Positions 6,936 to 9,832 of a stretch of 9,832 nt of DNA are shown here, in pieces; the stretch's first letter is position 1; every line of letters starts with the position of its first letter. Position numbers and translations under genes: made by a program. This stretch comes from Cytophagales bacterium (GTDB lineage Bacteria; Bacteroidota; Bacteroidia; Cytophagales; ES-bin-26), in NCBI GenBank assembly GCA_014379925.1, contig JACMKY010000599.1:1-9832 (forward strand), written 5' to 3'. The notes below the pieces were generated by a model, which was not told where the DNA came from, searched no databases, and worked only from the letters and a program-made list of their open reading frames with translations.

Positions 6936-8009
6936 ATGACAACCCGTGACATTACCAACTGCCGTCTCGTCAACCAACAAATTGCCGAAACGAAATTCAA
7001 GGCACCTCCCGAAATTGTGACCTGGCTGGGAGCCTTGCAAGCCCAGGAGTATGCCATGGCCAAGTGGGCAATTGGCTTGCGGCTGCCCGGGTCAAAGGAG
7101 GCCGATGTCGAAACCGCTTTCAACAACGGAGCCATTCTTCGTACCCACCTCCTGCGCCCGACGTGGCATTTTGTAACCCCGGCCGACATTCGCTGGCTGC
7201 TCGCGTTAACGGCGCCGCGGGTCCACGCGGTTAACGCGTATTGGTACCGTAAATTTGAGTTGGATAGCTCGGTTTTTAAGCGCAGCGCCGATACACTCGC
7301 CAAAACGCTGCGGGGGGGCAAGCAACTCACCCGCACCGCGTTGAAGTCCGCGCTGGAGGCGGAGAAAATCTTTGCCGCGGGCCTGCGGTTGGGCTACCTG
7401 CTGATGCGGGCCGAGCTCGACGGACTTATCTGCAGTGGACCACGCCAAGGCAAGCAGTTCACGTACGCCCTGCTCGATGAAAGCGTGCCCGTGACCAAGC
7501 CTTTTGACCGGGAGGAAGCGTTAGCGGAACTCACCCGGCGCTACTTCGCCAGTCGGGGGCCCGCTACCCTGGCGGATTTTGCGTACTGGTCCGGGCTTAC
7601 CGTGAAGGAAGCCAAAGCCGGAGTTGCCACCCTTCCCCCGCACTTCGTGCGCGAAGTGGTGGATGGACAGGATTACGTGTTTGTACCAACCGCGTCGGGA
7701 AACCACGGCGAATTTCAAACGGCTTTCCTGCTGCCCGACTACGATGAGTACGGAATGAGTTACAAAAACCGCAGTGCCTTGTTTGATTCCGAAGCGAACA
7801 CCCTCGGGAGCCCCGGTGGCAATACCGCCTACGACCGCGTGATAATCATCGATGGCGTGATAGCCGGTACCTGGCGACGGACAATAAAAAATAATGCCGT
7901 GGCGGTTGAGACCACTTCTTTTGCCTCGTTGAGCAAAACGAAGCAGCGGGCAGTAGCGAATGCCGTAAAACAGTACCGTTCGTTCGTGGGTAAAGCGCCG
8001 GAAGAATGA
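6936..8009 (+). CDS. AlkZ/YcaQ-like winged-helix DNA glycosylase
   Basis: A 357-residue member of the winged helix DNA-binding (HTH_42, PF06224) family that includes Escherichia coli YcaQ (AlkX) and Streptomyces AlkZ, glycosylases that remove bulky N-alkylated purines and unhook interstrand crosslinks. Near the N-terminus is LGALQAQEYA (31-40). Q35-A-Q37 matches the QxQ catalytic motif of the AlkZ-like branch, whereas YcaQ proteins have QxD. Other family features are ILRTHLLRPTWHFVTPADIRWL (67-88, in place of the usual R-x-T-x-H-x-V segment), LLPDYDEYGMSY (265-276) and AGTWRR (310-315). The start is ATG 6936, because the family usually begins 25-35 residues before QxQ. A GTG at 6822 in the same frame gives an unlikely extension. 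It stands alone, convergent with the second sigma gene (21 bases between the stops). Its substrate is unknown; many such homologues lie outside toxin clusters. Confidence 0.88.
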   Translation: MTTRDITNCRLVNQQIAETKFKAPPEIVTWLGALQAQEYAMAKWAIGLRLPGSKEADVETAFNNGAILRTHLLRPTWHFVTPADIRWLLALTAPRVHAVNAYWYRKFELDSSVFKRSADTLAKTLRGGKQLTRTALKSALEAEKIFAAGLRLGYLLMRAELDGLICSGPRQGKQFTYALLDESVPVTKPFDREEALAELTRRYFASRGPATLADFAYWSGLTVKEAKAGVATLPPHFVREVVDGQDYVFVPTASGNHGEFQTAFLLPDYDEYGMSYKNRSALFDSEANTLGSPGGNTAYDRVIIIDGVIAGTWRRTIKNNAVAVETTSFASLSKTKQRAVANAVKQYRSFVGKAPEE

Positions 8010-8030
8010 TTGACCGGCGGGCCGTTCGCC

Positions 8031-8651
8031 TCAGACCGCCAATTTTCCCGATAGTTGGCTTTCCAGCTGCTTTTTAAGGTACTTCATGCAGCGCACTTTC
8101 TGACTTTTGACCACGTCCACACTTTCGTAGCCGAGTCGTTCGGCAATCGTTTTCAGGGGCAGTTGGTGGTAATAATACAGGGTAAGAATGGACCGGTTGC
8201 GCTCCGAAAGTCCGCTCAGGGCGGCGGCGACGGCTTCAATGCGTTCCTCGCGCGCAAACGGATCTTCGGCTTCCAGCCAATCGCTTTCCTCCCGTTCCGG
8301 TTCCTGCCAGGTCTCCCACCTTCTTCTCTCGTTGCGCTGCCGGGACATTTTTTTGAGGATCAAATGCTTGCCGATGCCGAAAAAATAGGTTTTTAAGCTG
8401 GCGTTCAACTGGTTGAGCTTGTTTCGGCGGATGTTTTCGTAGAGAATAAGAATGGCATCCTGGTAGATGTCCAGGGCTTCGGTGGCGTCCAACCCGAACG
8501 TTTTCTCGGACCATCTCAAGAATTCCCGCCGGTGCAGGAGGTAGAACTCGTCCAGCGCGCGTTCGTTGCCGTTCTTGAAAGCTTGGATGGGAGTGGTGTC
8601 CCACTGGTTGGCCGCTAAGGGAGCAGCCAGGTCGGATAAATGAGGATGCAT
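8031..8651 (-). CDS. Second ECF-type RNA polymerase sigma factor, no partner in window
   Basis: A 206-residue sigma-70 family factor. Region 2 is at about residues 30-100 (GNERALDEFYLLHRREFLRW, then TEALDIYQDAILILYENI and LKTYFFGIGKHLILK). Region 4 is at about 138-196 (LSGLSERNRSILTLYYYHQL, PLKTIAERLGYESVDVVKSQKVRCMKYLKKQL). An acidic, Trp/Glu-rich linker (about 112-135) separates them. The ATG at 8649-8651 was chosen; the longer reading from TTG 8705 adds 18 residues before sigma-like sequence begins. The divergent neighbour is comA. No anti-sigma gene lies next to it here, although one could exist outside the window. It does not closely resemble the sigma factor at 2125-2793, so the two probably belong to different ECF groups. 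The target genes are unknown. Confidence 0.9.
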   Translation of the reverse strand: MHPHLSDLAAPLAANQWDTTPIQAFKNGNERALDEFYLLHRREFLRWSEKTFGLDATEALDIYQDAILILYENIRRNKLNQLNASLKTYFFGIGKHLILKKMSRQRNERRRWETWQEPEREESDWLEAEDPFAREERIEAVAAALSGLSERNRSILTLYYYHQLPLKTIAERLGYESVDVVKSQKVRCMKYLKKQLESQLSGKLAV

Positions 8652-8770
8652 GGGATCAACGGGGAAGTTGGGTACGGTTTGATTCAACGAACAAGGATTG
8701 GTCAAATCCGCCGCCCGAAACGTAATCGCACGGGGAGAAAAATCAGCGATTTTTTCAGTTTTCCCGGTTC

Positions 8771-8810
8771 CCGCGGCGGGGACCCTGGCCCGGGGTCGGT
8801 CCGCGGCGGG
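8771..8810. repeat. Direct repeats CCGCGGCGGG 30 bp apart with a hairpin between
   Basis: CCGCGGCGGG lies at 8771-8780 and 8801-8810, an exact 30-bp period. Between them GACCC (8781-8785) pairs with GGGTC (8793-8797) over a 7-base loop. The block is the GC-rich centre of the 282-base region between the divergent sigma and comA genes, just upstream of the likely comA promoter. It could be an operator, but in a GC-rich patch chance is possible. Confidence 0.6.
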
Positions 8811-8827
8811 TTAATTTTGGCCGAATC

Positions 8828-8859
8828 ATTGGGAAGTAGGAAAGAGCGTGCTATTTTTG
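8828..8859 (+). promoter_or_regulatory. Probable Bacteroidota-type promoter for comA
   Basis: ATTG (8828-8831, three of four bases of TTTG), 20 bases, then TATTTTTG (8852-8859, full match to TAnnTTTG). The -7 element ends 74 bases before the ATG at 8934, so a leader of about 65-70 bases is expected. A second TAnnTTTG match at 8812-8819 (TAATTTTG) lacks a good -33 element. Confidence 0.55.
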
Positions 8860-8933
8860 GCCTTTGGTTTGTTGGCAAGTTCGTCGCGGCGTAGCGCCAC
8901 TTGCCCACCAACAACCTACTTTTTCTAATCCAA

Positions 8934-9704
8934 ATGAACTACACCCTTAGCCACATCCCCGAAAGAACCGAAAAACCCCGCGAATCCGGCTTTACCATGG
9001 TAATGGACAAAGGGCTGAGCGTACGCGAGGCCGAAGATTTTGTGGCTTCTTCCGGTGCCTACACCGACATTGTCAAGCTGGGTTGGGCCACTTCCTACGT
9101 CACGCCCAACCTGCGGGAGAAGCTGGACGTGTACCGCAACGCGGGAATTCCCACCTACTTCGGCGGTACGCTGTTCGAAGCTTTCGTGGTGCGCAACCAG
9201 TTCGACGACTACCGCCGCCTGCTCGACACGTTCCGGTTGACTTTTGCCGAAGTGTCCGACGGCTCCCTGGAAATGCCGCACGAACAGAAGTGTGAATACA
9301 TCCGCCTCCTGGCCAGGCAGGTGACGGTGCTGTCGGAAGTGGGATCGAAAGACGCCGAGAAAATCATCCCACCCTACAAGTGGATCAAACTGATGCAGAC
9401 CGAGCTACTGGCCGGGGCGTGGAAGGTGATCGGCGAATCGCGCGAGGCGGGCAACGTGGGATTGTTCCGCTCCAGCGGGGAGGTGCGCGAAGGATTGGTG
9501 GAGGAGATCCTGACGCAGGTGCCGTCGGAGAAAATCATCTGGGAAGCCCCCCAGAAATCACAGCAGGTGTTTTTCATCAAGCTGCTGGGGGCCAACGTGA
9601 ACCTGGGCAACATCGCCCCCAACGAGGTGATCCCGGTCGAAACCATCCGGCTTGGCCTGCGCGGCGACACGTTCAACCATTTTCTGAACGGACTTCAGAA
9701 GTAG
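8934..9704 (+). CDS. comA: Phosphosulfolactate synthase (ComA)
   Basis: The 256-residue product matches the ComA family (PF02679), which adds sulfite to phosphoenolpyruvate to give (2R)-3-phosphosulfolactate, first known from coenzyme M synthesis in methanogens. Family motifs in order: TMVMDKGLS (21-29), VKLGWATSYV (47-56), YFGGTLFEAF (75-84), EVSDGSLEM (106-114), SEVGSKD (134-140), AGNVGLFRSSG (172-182), EAPQKSQQVFFIKLLG (204-219) and NVNLGNI (221-227). It is full length and intact. The ATG at 8934 is the start; a TTG at 8901 in the same frame adds 11 residues of low plausibility. Methanogenesis is not expected in this kind of organism. A likely role is supplying sulfolactate or, after oxidation and transamination, cysteate for sulfonolipids, but no downstream pathway gene is visible in the window, so this is inference. 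A promoter candidate precedes it and an octamer array follows. Confidence 0.92.
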   Translation: MNYTLSHIPERTEKPRESGFTMVMDKGLSVREAEDFVASSGAYTDIVKLGWATSYVTPNLREKLDVYRNAGIPTYFGGTLFEAFVVRNQFDDYRRLLDTFRLTFAEVSDGSLEMPHEQKCEYIRLLARQVTVLSEVGSKDAEKIIPPYKWIKLMQTELLAGAWKVIGESREAGNVGLFRSSGEVREGLVEEILTQVPSEKIIWEAPQKSQQVFFIKLLGANVNLGNIAPNEVIPVETIRLGLRGDTFNHFLNGLQK

Positions 9705-9707
9705 GCG

Positions 9708-9763
9708 GATGAGTTGATGAGTTGATGAGTTGATGAGTTGATGAGTTGATGAGTTGATGAGTT
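9708..9763. repeat. Seven perfect tandem copies of the octamer GATGAGTT
   Basis: GATGAGTT repeats seven times without error, starting 3 bases after the comA stop codon. The 8-bp unit is not a multiple of 3, so copy-number change would shift any reading frame across it, but no coding sequence spans it convincingly. Perfect identity suggests recent slippage. The array runs into GTTTG, so its end forms TGAGTTTG (9758-9765), one base off the TAnnTTTG promoter element. Confidence 0.97.
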
Positions 9764-9832
9764 TGTAAACGTTTAAATAGGACCATCCTGGGAAAATCCC
9801 CAATGTCGTTTGTTGTTGCCTTGGTGCTTGCC
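9764..9832. other. Intergenic tail at the window edge
   Basis: This stretch contains a perfect 10-bp palindrome, TAAACGTTTA (9766-9775), and a short inverted repeat, GGGA-AAA-TCCC (about 9791-9801). No coding start or terminator can be supported before the window ends. Confidence 0.4.

Noticed and set aside
8016..8040. GGCGG/CCGCC inverted repeat between the convergent glycosylase and sigma genes considered as a terminator
   Set aside because: The stem is 5 bp with a 15-base loop, overlaps the sigma stop codon and has no T-tract.
8652..8705. TTG-initiated 18-residue extension of the second sigma factor
   Set aside because: An ATG at 8651 is available and the extra residues add no family features.
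9708..9763. Octamer array considered as a CRISPR array
   Set aside because: There are no spacers and the unit is far shorter than CRISPR repeats; it is a simple tandem repeat.
9558..9803. Minus-strand open frame running through the octamer array (repeating NSSTHQLI peptide)
   Set aside because: The peptide repeat is produced by the DNA repeat itself, and the rest of the frame is antisense to comA.

Overview
The window looks like chromosomal DNA of a moderately GC-rich Bacteroidota, most likely a Cytophagales/Spirosomaceae-type organism. The evidence is protein character and promoter style. An anti-sigma factor and a surface VWA protein both carry SusC-type carboxypeptidase-regulatory domains. 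There is a short GT35 glucan phosphorylase, two ECF sigma factors and few clear Shine-Dalgarno sequences. Two intergenic regions contain close matches to the Bacteroidota promoter pattern TTTG-N20-TAnnTTTG. The genus is inferred, not proven. No rRNA, tRNA, CRISPR array, transposase or phage gene was seen.

Layout: (1) 92-610 (+), a four-helix membrane protein of unknown function. (2) 678-4857, a signalling module: an ECF sigma factor (2125-2793, -), its probable membrane anti-sigma factor (678-2006, -), and a divergently transcribed VWA lipoprotein/secreted protein (2929-4857, +). The anti-sigma factor has a zinc-finger, one membrane span, a CarboxypepD_reg-like domain and a TonB C-terminal domain. 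(3) A perfect 15-bp stem terminator (4863-4897) shared by two convergent genes. (4) 4922-6595 (-), an alpha-glucan phosphorylase-family protein whose usual PLP lysine position is threonine. It has a textbook Bacteroidota promoter at 6721-6752. (5) 6936-8009 (+), an AlkZ/YcaQ-like winged-helix DNA glycosylase candidate with a QAQ motif. (6) 8031-8651 (-), a second ECF sigma factor with no partner in the window. (7) 8934-9704 (+), a phosphosulfolactate synthase (ComA), followed 3 bases after its stop by seven perfect copies of an 8-bp repeat.

How they may work together: the sigma, anti-sigma and VWA genes share one divergent control region. The anti-sigma factor and the VWA protein share the same extracytoplasmic domain type with a matching LSE(V/L)VV-x-GYG tail. 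This suggests an envelope-sensing circuit, with the sigma factor held at the membrane and the VWA protein as a target or sensor partner. The remaining genes appear to be independent metabolic or repair units: storage glucan use, alkylation/crosslink repair, and sulfolactate or sulfonolipid precursor synthesis.

The most interesting items are the sigma/anti-sigma/VWA module, the Lys-to-Thr change in the phosphorylase, a 21-bp-spaced direct repeat in front of the anti-sigma gene, competing hairpins in front of the VWA gene, and the octamer array after comA.
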